DNA from: an uncultured Fretibacterium sp.
GTDB lineage: Bacteria; Synergistota; Synergistia; Synergistales; Aminobacteriaceae
Reading direction: 5' to 3'
Assembly: GCF_963548695.1 (NCBI RefSeq)
Contig: NZ_CAUUWA010000005.1
Location: 1-63,429 of the forward strand
Length of the DNA stretch: 63,429 bases
In this document: piece after piece, positions 31,509 to 40,557 of the stretch
Position numbering within the stretch: the first letter of the stretch is position 1
Layout: each line of letters starts with the position of its first letter
Made by a program: the position numbers and the translations under genes
Notes under the pieces: generated by a model
What the model saw: the letters and a program-made list of their open reading frames with translations, nothing else
What the model was told of the DNA's origin: nothing
Databases searched by the model: none

Positions 31509-33119
31509 TTACGCTCTGCGGCGCAGCGCCGAAAGCGCCAAAACGGCCAGCATCCAGGCCCCGGCCCCCGCCGCGTCGCAGCCCCCTCCGGACTTTCGGG
31601 ACTGGCTGCTGGAGGGGGGAACGGGGTTCGGCCGGTCGGGCTGCGGCTTGGGCCCCAGATCGGGGCTCACCGCCTCCAGGATGTCCAGCGCTTTCTTCAC
31701 GTCCAGGTAACCGTACTGGGATAGCTTGGCGCCGCCCGTGTTTGTCCGCGCCGTCGCCACCGGGTTCCGGCTGCCATCCGCTCCCTTCAGCAAAGCATCC
31801 TTGATCTGGGAGGCCGTGGCGTTCGGGTAACGGCCCGCCAGCAGTGCCGCGGCCCCGGCAACGTGCGGGGCCGCCATGGACGTGCCGGACATCTCCCCAT
31901 ACCAGGTTCCGAAGGAGCCGTCTCCGCTGCTGGCATCCGGAAAAACCGTGCTGAGGATGCGCACGCCCGGAGCCACGAGCGAGACGGCCGTCGGGCTCCA
32001 GTTTGAGAAGGACGCCGCACCGCCGTTGGACGCCGCCGCACCGACGACGATCAGGTTCTTCAGCCCGGTGAAGGACGCGGGATAGCAATAGTCACCTCTT
32101 CTATAGAATGGAGAATCGGGATCTTCGGGATCCGGTTCGTCGTACGGCGCGGGCTTGCCCACCTCCAGCCCCTCGTTTCCCGCCGCGGCGACGATCACCG
32201 TCCGGTCCAGGTCGTCCAGAACCTTGTAGGCGCGCCAATAGACACTCAACTGAATCTTGCTTGGAGCTTCGCTCTTGTACCCTCCCAGGGAGAGATTGAT
32301 CGCGGCGATCTTCATCTGCGGATGAGTGCGAAGGAGGGAGACCAGGTAATTGAGAGCCTCCACGGTCCAGGAGTCCCAACCGGTACCATTCGCGCCCATG
32401 ATCCGCAGCGCGATCAGCCGCGTCGTCCAGTTCACCCCCACGACGCCCAGGCCGTTGTTTCCGACGGCCCCGATCGTCCCCGCCACGTGCGTTCCGTGCC
32501 TGTGGACGTCGATATAGTCCGAGGGATTGGCGGCGGCGCCCTCCGCCCGCGCAAAGTTCCGGCTGAGCCTCGTATCCAGGTTCGGCTGGAGGTCCTCATG
32601 GGCGGCGTAGATACCCGAATCCGCCACCGCGACGTACACGTCCGTGCTACCGCTGCCCGTCGTGACGTCCCACGCCTTGGGGGCATGGATGGCTGAGAGT
32701 CCCCAAAGCTCTCCCGAGACATACCGGGGATCGTTGGGCTCCCGCATGACCCGGGAGATGCGGTTGGGAGATGCCGCAAGCACGTCGGATCTCGCCCTCA
32801 GGTCCTCCACCAGCTGTTCCGCCGTCCTGGTCTCGGAGCGAACCAGAGCGAAGACGCCGTCGCCGGCCTCGGACAGGGACCCGTAGGCCTGGGCCACGCG
32901 GGCCCCGGAGGCCGCCGCCAGCGACGCCAGCCGGAACGATTCCGACCCGCGCTCCACGGACGCCGCCGTCACCGCTGCGCCGGGCGCCCTTTTGAAGACC
33001 ACCAGCGCCTCGCCCGGGACGTGAGAAGCGGCCAGAGCCGGCGGAACGAACGCGGCGCACAGAAGCGCCGCCAGAAGGAAAGTAGTCTTCTTTGCCATGC
33101 CTTCAATCATCCTTTTCAT
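31509..33119 (-). CDS. Secreted subtilisin-like serine protease (S8) with Synerg-CTERM anchor
   Basis: 536-aa exported protease. It has a signal peptide (about 1-30), an I9-type propeptide (about 31-125), and a catalytic domain with Asp167 (AVADSGI), His208 (HRHGTHVAG), oxyanion Asn315 (AAAGNEG) and Ser414 (SGTSMAAPHVAG). The C-terminus after a Pro/Ser linker (PNPVPPSSSQSRKS) has GGGCDAAGAGAWMLAVLALS and a final Arg-rich tail, matching the Synerg-CTERM surface-sorting signal. The protein is expected to be anchored or processed at the cell surface and to degrade external proteins for amino-acid fermentation. The start is ATG at 33119; 33098 is possible. Confidence 0.93.
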   Translation of the reverse strand: MKRMIEGMAKKTTFLLAALLCAAFVPPALAASHVPGEALVVFKRAPGAAVTAASVERGSESFRLASLAAASGARVAQAYGSLSEAGDGVFALVRSETRTAEQLVEDLRARSDVLAASPNRISRVMREPNDPRYVSGELWGLSAIHAPKAWDVTTGSGSTDVYVAVADSGIYAAHEDLQPNLDTRLSRNFARAEGAAANPSDYIDVHRHGTHVAGTIGAVGNNGLGVVGVNWTTRLIALRIMGANGTGWDSWTVEALNYLVSLLRTHPQMKIAAINLSLGGYKSEAPSKIQLSVYWRAYKVLDDLDRTVIVAAAGNEGLEVGKPAPYDEPDPEDPDSPFYRRGDYCYPASFTGLKNLIVVGAAASNGGAASFSNWSPTAVSLVAPGVRILSTVFPDASSGDGSFGTWYGEMSGTSMAAPHVAGAAALLAGRYPNATASQIKDALLKGADGSRNPVATARTNTGGAKLSQYGYLDVKKALDILEAVSPDLGPKPQPDRPNPVPPSSSQSRKSGGGCDAAGAGAWMLAVLALSALRRRA

Positions 33120-33337
33120 CGAATTTTCCCTATCGAGCTTCCCCTACCGCGCTTCCCCCATCCCATTTTTTCCGCGACACCGCCTCGGAACGGGGCGGGG
33201 CGGGAGCGGGTATGGAAAAGCGCCCTCCGAAAACGAGGGCGCCTTCATTCTACACCAAGAGCAGGACCGTCTCGAACGGTCCCGCTCCATGGAGAGAAAT
33301 CCCGCTTTTTCGGCCTTCTCTTCTCCGGCTCCCCTCC

Positions 33338-34678
33338 CTACACCGGGGGCAGGGCCTGGAGCGCCACCGAGTTGAGGTAGTTCCACGGCTTGTTGTAATG
33401 CGGCTGGAAGAAGAAGTCCACGAAGGCCAGGTCCTCCACCGTCATACCGTTCTGGATGCAGACGGACAGCGTGTTGATCGACTGGGTGAGGTCCTCCTTC
33501 GACCGGACCTGCGCGCCCAGGATGCGCAGCGTCCTCCGCTCGTAGACCAGCTTGAGGTAGAAGGGCTCCGTGGTGGGCATGAACTCCGGACGGTAGTTGT
33601 CCTTCAGGACGGAGACCGCGTAATCGAGCCCCAGCTCCTTGGCCACCAGCTCGGTCAAGCCGGTGCTGGCGATGTTCCAATCGTAAATCTTGATGCCGGA
33701 CGTCCCCTGGGTGCCCCGGTGCTTGGTCGTGGGGGCCTTGAGGTTCCGTGCGGCCAGCGTCCCCATACGGACGGCGTTCGTGGCCAGCGGGATGTAGGAA
33801 TACTGGCGGGAGGCGTTGTTGTAGACCGCGCAGCAGTCCCCGGCGGCGAACACGTCGGGATGCGAGGTGCGCATGTACTCGTCCACACGGAGCGCCCCGT
33901 TCGGGAGCATCTCCAGCTTCCCTTTGAAGAGAGCCGTCTGCGGACGGAAGCCGACGCACAGGATCGCCAGGTCCGCGTCGAACTCCCCGTCCGTCGTGAC
34001 GACCCTGGCGACCCTTCCGTGCCCGTCGTCCACAAACCGCTTCACAGTCCGGCCGAAGGCCAGCTTCACGCCCTTCTGGATGTAGAGCTTCTCAATCACG
34101 TCGATCACGTCGGGGTCCAGATAGCGCGGCAGCACCTGCGCCATCTGGTCGATGAAGGTCACGGACTTGCCCTGGGTCTCGAAGGCCTCCACCAACTCCG
34201 TGCCGATGTATCCCGCGCCGACGACCGCAACGCTGCGGGCGCTCCCGCACCGCTTCACAATCTCCATGGCATGGGCGTAATTCTTGCAGAGCAGGACGTT
34301 CTCCAGCTTCACGTTCTCGATAGGCGGCTCGACGGGCCAGGAGCCGGAGGTGACGATCAGCTTGTCGAAGGTGTCCTCGGAATCCCTCCCCGACTCCAGG
34401 TCTCGGACCCTCAGCTTTTTCTTCGCCAGATCGACCTCCGTGACCTCATGCTTCATACAGGTCTTGACGCCGAGCTCCGCGAGTTTTTCGGGCGAGCAGT
34501 AGAACAGCCCGGCGGGATCCTTCACCACCCCCTGCACGTGCAGCGCGATGCCGCACGAAAGAAAGGAGATGTTGTCGTTCCTCTCATAGACCGTGACCTG
34601 CGCGTCCTTGTGCAGCGCCACCGTGTTCAATACCGCCGCCGTGCCGGCGTGCGTGCAGCCCAAAACAACAACCTTCAT
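33338..34678 (-). CDS. NADH oxidase/CoA-disulfide reductase-like flavoprotein
   Basis: 446-aa FAD- and pyridine-nucleotide-dependent oxidoreductase. The N-terminal FAD site (VVVLGCTHAGTAAV), a single redox Cys42 (FLSCGIALHV), the NAD(P)H site (VAVVGAGYIGTELVEAFETQ), the second FAD motif (VFAAGDCCAVYNNA) and the C-terminal dimer domain are present, as in water-forming NADH oxidase, NADH peroxidase and CoA-disulfide reductase. In an anaerobe it would remove oxygen or peroxide. The start is one of two adjacent ATGs (34681/34678) after GGAGGAGG. A 63-codon gene lies 99 bp upstream on the same strand. Confidence 0.9.
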   Translation of the reverse strand: MKVVVLGCTHAGTAAVLNTVALHKDAQVTVYERNDNISFLSCGIALHVQGVVKDPAGLFYCSPEKLAELGVKTCMKHEVTEVDLAKKKLRVRDLESGRDSEDTFDKLIVTSGSWPVEPPIENVKLENVLLCKNYAHAMEIVKRCGSARSVAVVGAGYIGTELVEAFETQGKSVTFIDQMAQVLPRYLDPDVIDVIEKLYIQKGVKLAFGRTVKRFVDDGHGRVARVVTTDGEFDADLAILCVGFRPQTALFKGKLEMLPNGALRVDEYMRTSHPDVFAAGDCCAVYNNASRQYSYIPLATNAVRMGTLAARNLKAPTTKHRGTQGTSGIKIYDWNIASTGLTELVAKELGLDYAVSVLKDNYRPEFMPTTEPFYLKLVYERRTLRILGAQVRSKEDLTQSINTLSVCIQNGMTVEDLAFVDFFFQPHYNKPWNYLNSVALQALPPV

Positions 34679-34777
34679 CATCCGAGCCTCCTCCGAATGC
34701 ATACAAAAAACAAGGGGGGCCTTATCCCCCACTCCTTCCCCCCATCCCGTGGGGACGCGAGGGGGGAAGAATACCGC

Positions 34778-34969
34778 CTAACCGTATTGCTCCACCTTGT
34801 CGTGGACGACGACCAGCGAGTTGAAGTCCTCGATCTGCGGGCGGGGGATGATGACGGGCTCCTTGACGTGCTCGTAGTTGACGTTCTCACGGCGGACCGC
34901 AAACCCGCGCTCCAAACGGTCCGTGAACCCCTCGATGTTGACGATGGTGCTCGTCTGCACGATACGCAT
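34778..34969 (-). CDS. Small conserved-looking protein of unknown function upstream of the NADH oxidase
   Basis: 63-aa soluble protein (MRIVQTSTIVNIEGFTDRLE onward) with no Cys, signal or membrane segment. The ATG has a perfect AGGAGG eight bases upstream and the codons match the neighbours, so it is likely real. It ends 99 bp before the NADH-oxidase-like gene on the same strand and may be co-transcribed. I do not recognise the family. Confidence 0.7.
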   Translation of the reverse strand: MRIVQTSTIVNIEGFTDRLERGFAVRRENVNYEHVKEPVIIPRPQIEDFNSLVVVHDKVEQYG

Positions 34970-35143
34970 AGCTCAAGCCTCCTTGCTTGAACGAAATAGC
35001 CCCTCTTTCGGGGCGGCTCCTCTTTCATAAAGAAGAAATTTTATCTGGTTTTTTTATTGTACAATTAGAGCATAAGCCTGTAAAGGCTGCAAAAAGTAAA
35101 GGCCGTAAAAGCCATAAAATAGGGAAGGGAGCACGGATACGCA

Positions 35144-35521
35144 ATGAGGACAAGGCTGACGCGGCTGGGCGCCGCCCTCGCCCTGGCCGCGGCTGTGAGT
35201 TTTTTGTGTGTGGCTGATTCGGGCGCCGCGATAAACAGGAACAAGCAGAAGTACCTCAAGAAGAACATCCCGCCGCTGGGATGGGAGTATCAGGCCGGCT
35301 ACACGCTCTGGCGCCTCGAGAGAGGACTGGCCGCCACGCCGCAGACGTGGCGGAAATACGTCCGGGAGAAGAAATGGAAGCAAAAGAAGGGGAAGGAAAG
35401 CATGGCGGACAAGCTGATCCTGAAATCCCTCGACTGGACCACTGAGGAGCTGGCTGCCCTCTTGGCCGAACTCGAGGAGACTGCCGCGTTCCACCCCGCG
35501 GGAACGGAGCCGGCCCCCTAA
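35144..35521 (+). CDS. Secreted small basic protein, unknown function
   Basis: 125-aa protein with a clear signal peptide (RLGAALALAAAVSFLCVADS, then GAA). The mature part is basic and Lys/Trp-rich with a C-terminal helix (ILKSLDWTTEELAALLAELE). The ATG follows an AGGGAG site. The last codons overlap by 4 bp the end of the convergent J-protein gene. No family recognised. Confidence 0.65.
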   Translation: MRTRLTRLGAALALAAAVSFLCVADSGAAINRNKQKYLKKNIPPLGWEYQAGYTLWRLERGLAATPQTWRKYVREKKWKQKKGKESMADKLILKSLDWTTEELAALLAELEETAAFHPAGTEPAP

Positions 35522-36492
35522 GGACGCGCCGGCTGCCCACCGGCCGTCGGGAAACGTTGTTTCATGGCGCAGAGCAGCGGTACCAGTACGCGCTCGTCAT
35601 CCTGTTCCAACAGGCGCAGCAGGACCTTGTCCGAGGGGGACACGCCCCCGGGCCAATACCGCAGCAGCAGGGCCGCGCCGCCGGCCTTCGCTCGACCCAG
35701 ATAGCGGTCCATGAGGCCTGGGTCCGGCTCTATCCCCGTCCTCAGGCCGAGGAGGGCGGAGAGCAGAGGGTCCGGCATGTCCCCGGCGCGGCACGCCGAT
35801 TCCTCCGCCAGGCGCCTTCGGCACTCGGGCCTCAGCGGAAGGCCCGCGACCAGCCGGGCCGTCCGGTCGTCGATCTCGTGGCGGCGCAGGAGCTCTCCGA
35901 CGGCCCGCAGGACCTCCTCCCGATTCGCCAAGGTCCCAAGGCGTCCCAGGGCGAGGTATCGCACGGCGGCAACCGGAGAGGCCAGCCGAACCAGGAGCTC
36001 GCCGAGGAATCCACGGTCCGCCGCCTCCTCCACCTGCGCCCAGTGCGCGGAGAGGGCCCTTTCGTAACGGTCCAGAACGCGGCCGATGCGCTCGTCCCGC
36101 ATCCGGCTGCGGCGCTCCTCCTCCCGACGCTCGGCCTCCCGCACGGCCTCGGCCTCCGCCTGGGCGCGTTCGGCACGCCTGCGGTACCAGGCGAAGGGGT
36201 CGGGCCAGGGGCGCCGGACCGGCTGCCGAACGGAGGCCCCGGAGGGACAGCGTTTCAGTTCTTCGGCGGGCAGCCCCTTCAAAAACGTGTAGGCCCCGGT
36301 GATCTCCTGAAAGCGGTACGATCCCTGACGGCCCGTCACGTCCGGGTGGCAGGTGCGCGCAAGCCGCCGGAACGCCGACCGCACGTCCGCGGCCGTCGCC
36401 CCGGGGGCGAGCCCCAACACCCTCAAGCTGTACGCTACCTCTGCCGAAAGATTTACGTTCACGTCAACCTCTGCTCGTCGAAACATCGACAA
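35518..36492 (-). CDS. J-domain protein with helical (HEAT-like) C-terminal region
   Basis: 324-aa co-chaperone. An N-terminal J domain (YSLRVLGLAPGATAADVRSA, with HPD at 49-51) is followed by an Arg/Glu-rich linker (EAEAVREAERREEERRSRMR) and a C-terminal stretch of helical repeats resembling HEAT units (RYLALGRLGTLANREEVLRA). It lacks the Gly/Phe and zinc-finger regions of DnaJ. It directly follows the divergent Hsp70 gene (2-bp gap), so the two probably work as a dedicated pair. Confidence 0.85.
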   Translation of the reverse strand: MSMFRRAEVDVNVNLSAEVAYSLRVLGLAPGATAADVRSAFRRLARTCHPDVTGRQGSYRFQEITGAYTFLKGLPAEELKRCPSGASVRQPVRRPWPDPFAWYRRRAERAQAEAEAVREAERREEERRSRMRDERIGRVLDRYERALSAHWAQVEEAADRGFLGELLVRLASPVAAVRYLALGRLGTLANREEVLRAVGELLRRHEIDDRTARLVAGLPLRPECRRRLAEESACRAGDMPDPLLSALLGLRTGIEPDPGLMDRYLGRAKAGGAALLLRYWPGGVSPSDKVLLRLLEQDDERVLVPLLCAMKQRFPTAGGQPARP

Positions 36493-36494
36493 AA

Positions 36495-38054
36495 TCAGGA
36501 TACCGCAGTTTCCAAATCCCTCACCAGTTCCTCGATCAACTCCGCCGTCCCGGCGTCGAAGGGCATGCCCTCGGCCCGGCGCACCAGGGCGTGCAGCCGA
36601 TCCTGCTGCTCCTCCGAGAGCGCGGTCTCCAGCGCGGCGAGGGTCAGCTTCAGCTCCCGAAGGCGCTGTACCTCCCCAGAGACCTCGTTTTCATGCGGCC
36701 TGCCCGGGAAGGGCGAGAGCAGCGGGATCTCCACGCGCTCGCCCATCCCGCGGCGGAGCTCCGCCGCAAGGCGCCCGGATGCCGAGACCTCGCAGCAGAG
36801 ACGAAGCGTCTCGCCCTCCAGGACCTCCAGCTCCAGGGAGGCCAGACGCAGCCCCTCGGTCCTCAGCTCGTTGGGCGACTGGCGCAGTTCCAGGACCGAG
36901 CGGCCGGATCGGCCCACCCTCAGCTCCACCGACGACCGCACGGGAAGGGTGGAGTTCTCCGGCAGGACCCGCAGGGCCGCCCCCTCCCAGAGCGCCGTGA
37001 GCTCCCCGGACAGGATGTCCAGCAGCAGGCGCTCCCGCCCCGAGCGGGTATAGAGCGCCGCACCGCGCACCACGGCGTCCTCGGCACAGAGGCTCAGGCG
37101 TTCCGGCCGGGCCACCTCCCGCTCCAGGACCTCGCGCAGCAGGGGTATCCGGCTGGAGCCGCCGACCAGAAGCAGGTGGTCGGGCCCGTGCCGTTCCCAG
37201 AGCCGACGCACGATGTGGACGAGGCGGCGGATCGGGAAGCGCATCAGGCGCTCCAGCTCCTCTCGCCGGACCGTCAGAGGGGGCAGAGCCCGTCCCTCCA
37301 GGGGGGGCGGCGTCCAGTCGAGGGCGAGACACTCGGAGAGGGTGACCTTCACCCGTTCCGCCTCCATCACCAGGGCGCGCCAGCGCGAGTCCGAGGAGGG
37401 CAGAGGGGCCAGCAGCAGACGCTCCCGCAGCCAGTCCGCGAGGGCCAGGTCGAAGTCGTACCCTCCGATCCCGTCACTGCCGACGCTCTCCAGCACCTGC
37501 CACACCCCCTCGTCGCTCTCGACGACGGAGAGGTCCACGGTCCCGGCACCGAAGTCCAGGACCAGAAAACGGCCCTCCCGCCCGAAGGAGAGCGCAGCCG
37601 CGGTCGGCTCCGCCACAATTCGGGCCTCGTGCAGCCCGGCCGCGTCCGCGGCCCGGACCATGGCCTCCCTCTGGGTCAGGGAAAAACAGGCGGGGACCGC
37701 CAGGACGCAGGAGGAGACGAAGGTCCCCAGGTGCGCCTCCGCGTCCTCCCTGAGGGCGGAGAGCAGCGGGACGAGCAAATCGTGCGCCGCATGACCTCTC
37801 CCATCCAGAACCGCCCGAAAGGGGCTGCCCACCCGGCGCTTGACGTCCCACCAGACGTCCTCGGAACCGTTCAGGGCCATCCGCACCGCGTCCTCCCCCA
37901 CGTGCCATTCCCCGTCCCACCCCACGACGGACGGGGTCGAGAGGGAACCCCATCGGTTCCTTATCGCCTCCACGGCCCCCAGCTCGTTCACGTAGGAGCA
38001 GAGGGCATTGCGCGTGCCCAGATCGATACCGATGGAGACGGACTCGGACTTCAT
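36495..38054 (-). CDS. Divergent short Hsp70 (DnaK-like) chaperone
   Basis: 519-aa ATPase chaperone. The phosphate-1 motif SIGIDLGTRNALCSYV, phosphate-2 LVLDFGAGTVDLSVV and adenosine motif LLVGGSSRIPLLREVL are intact, so nucleotide binding is expected. It is about 100 residues shorter than DnaK: the substrate-binding part is short (SSVELRVGRSGRSVLELRQS region) and the helical lid is reduced, with no acidic EEVD-like tail. The ATG overlaps the mtaB stop as ATGA. Together with the J-protein gene it forms a specialised chaperone pair similar to HscC-type systems; the client is unknown. Confidence 0.87.
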   Translation of the reverse strand: MKSESVSIGIDLGTRNALCSYVNELGAVEAIRNRWGSLSTPSVVGWDGEWHVGEDAVRMALNGSEDVWWDVKRRVGSPFRAVLDGRGHAAHDLLVPLLSALREDAEAHLGTFVSSCVLAVPACFSLTQREAMVRAADAAGLHEARIVAEPTAAALSFGREGRFLVLDFGAGTVDLSVVESDEGVWQVLESVGSDGIGGYDFDLALADWLRERLLLAPLPSSDSRWRALVMEAERVKVTLSECLALDWTPPPLEGRALPPLTVRREELERLMRFPIRRLVHIVRRLWERHGPDHLLLVGGSSRIPLLREVLEREVARPERLSLCAEDAVVRGAALYTRSGRERLLLDILSGELTALWEGAALRVLPENSTLPVRSSVELRVGRSGRSVLELRQSPNELRTEGLRLASLELEVLEGETLRLCCEVSASGRLAAELRRGMGERVEIPLLSPFPGRPHENEVSGEVQRLRELKLTLAALETALSEEQQDRLHALVRRAEGMPFDAGTAELIEELVRDLETAVS

Positions 38055-39367
38055 ACGGGACATCCTCTGAGCTCCCCCCCCGACGCGGAATCGATGCGGA
38101 GCCGGACGGAGCGCCCGACCTCCGCCCCGCCCCCCCAGGCCGCCGGCAGGAAGTGCGGCGTGTAGCCGCTGCAGCGTCCCCCCTCGGGCAGGACCGGGAG
38201 GGTCCGACCGACGAAGCGGGCGGCATAGGCGTCCAGGAGCTCGTTCCCCAGCGCCGCGACCTCGGCGGCACGGGCGGAGAGCGCGGCGGGGTCCACCCGG
38301 CCCTCGAACGCCGCGGCCGGGGTGCCCCGCCGCGGCGAGTAGGGAAAGACGTGGGCGCGCCCAATCCCCGCACGACGCATCAGCCGCAGCGTATTCCCAA
38401 AGGCGCTCTCGTCCTCGCCGGGGAACCCCACCAGGACGTCGCTGCTGATGTGAAGGTCGGCCCCCAGACGTTCACGCGCCCGAGCACAGACCTGGGCGAA
38501 GTCATCGGCCGTATAGCCGCGGCGCATTCGGCTCAGGACCCCGTCGTCCCCGCTCTGGAGCGGAAGGTGCAGGTGCGGGCAGAAGACGGGGCTCTCCCCC
38601 AGGGCCTCCAGGAGGTCGTCCGAGAGCGCGAAGGGCTCCAGGGACCCCAAGCGCAGCCGCTCCAGCCCCGGCAGGGCCGAGAGTGCGCGCACCAGCTCCG
38701 CGAGGGACGAGCCCGTATCCCGTCCGTACATGCCCAGGTGGATCCCCGTCAGGACGATCTCCCTGCACCCGGCGTCCAGAAGGCGCCGGGCCTCGTCCAT
38801 CGTACGGTCCGCGGGCCGGCTCACGGAACGGCCCCGCAGAAACGGGATGACGCAGTAGGAGCAGAAATGATCGCACCCCTCCTGCACTTTCAGGAAGGCG
38901 CGCGTGTGGAACACCGGGCGCTTAGCGGGAAGCTCCTCCCACCTCCGGTCTCGAAGCAGATCGGAGCGGAGGTCGCGGAAGGCCCGGCCGTCCCGGACCA
39001 TGGCCTCGAGGACGTCGGTCAGCTCGCCCTTCCTCCGGTTGCCGACCAGGATGTCGGCGCCCAGCTCCCGGGCCTCGTCCGCCGCGGCCCCCTGCGCCCA
39101 GCAGCCGCACACGGCGACGACCCCGGCCTCCCCGACGGTCCGGCGGGCGCGCCGTACCGCCTGCCGACACTTGCGGTCCGCCTCCGCCGTTACGGAACAG
39201 CTGACGATCACCGCGGCGGAGCAGCCCTCCGGGTCCCGCGTCACGAGGGCTCCGCGCGCCTCCAAGTCCCCGGCCAGGAAGTCCCCCTCGCAGAGGTTCG
39301 AGCGGCATCCCAGGACGTGGACCCAGACGGACCGCCCCCTCAGGTCCGGGGATTGAACCGCGTTCAC
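38051..39367 (-). CDS. mtaB: tRNA (N6-threonylcarbamoyladenosine-37) methylthiotransferase, MtaB type
   Basis: 438-aa radical-SAM enzyme that adds a methylthio group to t6A37 of tRNA. The N-terminal UPF0004 domain has its Cys residues (LGCRSNLCEGD, IVSCSVTAEADRKC, AVCGCWAQG). The radical-SAM motif is EGCDHFCSYCVIP (Cys165, 169, 172), and a TRAM-like C-terminal stretch follows. The Gly/Asn pattern and lack of MiaB signatures favour MtaB. The GTG at 39367 overlaps the prmA stop as GTGA. The frame is open far upstream, but that part is only a shadow of prmA. Confidence 0.9.
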   Translation of the reverse strand: MNAVQSPDLRGRSVWVHVLGCRSNLCEGDFLAGDLEARGALVTRDPEGCSAAVIVSCSVTAEADRKCRQAVRRARRTVGEAGVVAVCGCWAQGAAADEARELGADILVGNRRKGELTDVLEAMVRDGRAFRDLRSDLLRDRRWEELPAKRPVFHTRAFLKVQEGCDHFCSYCVIPFLRGRSVSRPADRTMDEARRLLDAGCREIVLTGIHLGMYGRDTGSSLAELVRALSALPGLERLRLGSLEPFALSDDLLEALGESPVFCPHLHLPLQSGDDGVLSRMRRGYTADDFAQVCARARERLGADLHISSDVLVGFPGEDESAFGNTLRLMRRAGIGRAHVFPYSPRRGTPAAAFEGRVDPAALSARAAEVAALGNELLDAYAARFVGRTLPVLPEGGRCSGYTPHFLPAAWGGGAEVGRSVRLRIDSASGGELRGCPV

Positions 39368-40371
39368 GCCCGCCGCGCGGGCCGGGCCCGGCAGCCCCAC
39401 CAGTCCCCCAGGCGCAGCTCCCGCTCCACGGCCAGTCCCGCCGCGGGCAGGGCGGAGAGGAAGGACTCCCGCTCGGACACCGTCATACCGGAGAAGATCG
39501 CGGACCCCGTCGGCCTCAGCACGCGCAGCACGTCCGGCAGCAGAGCCAGGTTCGGCTCCAAAAGGATGTTGGCCGTCAGCAGGTCGGCGTCCGCCTCCAC
39601 GCCCTTCAGGAGGTCCCCTGCGGCCAGGTCGCAGAGGATGGGGGGCAGGCCGTTCAGCTCCATGTTGCGCCGCACCTCGCCGAGCGTCGCCGGGTCCAGG
39701 TCGCGGGCCACGGCGTGCGCGGCCCCCAGCTTCAGCGCGGCGATGAAGAGGATGCCGGTGCCCGTCCCGACGTCGACGATCGTATCGTCCTTCCGCACGG
39801 CCTCCTCCAGAAGCTCGAGCGCGATGCGCGTGCTCTCGTGATAGCCGGTCCCGAAGGCGGAGGCCGGGTAGATGAGGATCGGAATCCGCCCCTCGGGCGC
39901 GGAGTCCCTGTGCCATGGGGCCATGACGACGAGCTCACGCCCCGCCTCGAGCGGAGGGAAGGCCTCCAGGTGCTGCGTGTGCCAGGGGCGGTCCTCCACC
40001 TTGCCGTGCGCGCGCAGCGCGACGCCGGGGAAGTCGGCCAACAGTTCCCTCAGCTCCGCGAGAAGGGCGCCGATCTCCCGGGAGCTGCGGTAGGCCGCCC
40101 GCAGCACCAGCCCGTCCCCCTCCTCGACGAGCTCCGACCCCATGGCCCCGGAGAGCGCGGCGAGGTCGAACAGGCGCTCCTCCGCCCACGCGGAGTTTTT
40201 GTCTCCATCCTCGTCCCCGCCGCTCCCCGCCTCGAACTCGACGCTCCACCAGAAACCGGGGCCGCTGTCGAGCTGCGGAGCTCCGTACAGGTCGTCAGAA
40301 AGCAAACCGATCACTCCCAAACATTTCGGGCACGCCGGAGGAATCCACGGCGGACCCTTTTTCATATTCAC
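39364..40371 (-). CDS. prmA: Ribosomal protein L11 methyltransferase
   Basis: 335-aa SAM-dependent methyltransferase for ribosomal protein L11. PrmA features: FGTGYHESTRIALELLE (the FGTGxH motif), SAM motif I VDVGTGTGILFIAALKLGA and the LTANILLEPNL motif. An unusual Asp/Gly/Glu-rich insert lies near residues 48-60 (SGGDEDGDK). Its first 20 residues contain two Cys (ACPKC) and precede the normal PrmA start, and no ribosome-binding site is seen at the ATG, so the true start may be further in (about 40310). prmA-mtaB order is common near dnaJ in many bacteria. Confidence 0.88.
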   Translation of the reverse strand: MNMKKGPPWIPPACPKCLGVIGLLSDDLYGAPQLDSGPGFWWSVEFEAGSGGDEDGDKNSAWAEERLFDLAALSGAMGSELVEEGDGLVLRAAYRSSREIGALLAELRELLADFPGVALRAHGKVEDRPWHTQHLEAFPPLEAGRELVVMAPWHRDSAPEGRIPILIYPASAFGTGYHESTRIALELLEEAVRKDDTIVDVGTGTGILFIAALKLGAAHAVARDLDPATLGEVRRNMELNGLPPILCDLAAGDLLKGVEADADLLTANILLEPNLALLPDVLRVLRPTGSAIFSGMTVSERESFLSALPAAGLAVERELRLGDWWGCRARPARRA

Positions 40372-40557
40372 ATTCTATTTTACTACGGGCGAAGAAGCGG
40401 AGGGCGCGATGACATCAGGGCCCCTACGTTCAAGCCCCCGGACAGCCTTTCGCGGCGGCGGTGTACTTTCCCGCCGTCCTGAGGTAGGATGACAGGCATG
40501 AACACGGACCGTTCCGGAAACACGGGGTCCCCGGCACGAGGAAAAGGAGGCTGCGGC

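Noticed and set aside
38051..39916. A 621-residue methylthiotransferase with a long N-terminal extension
   Set aside because: The first 180 or so codons are a shadow of prmA in another frame. The GTG at 39367 overlapping the prmA stop gives a normal-length enzyme.
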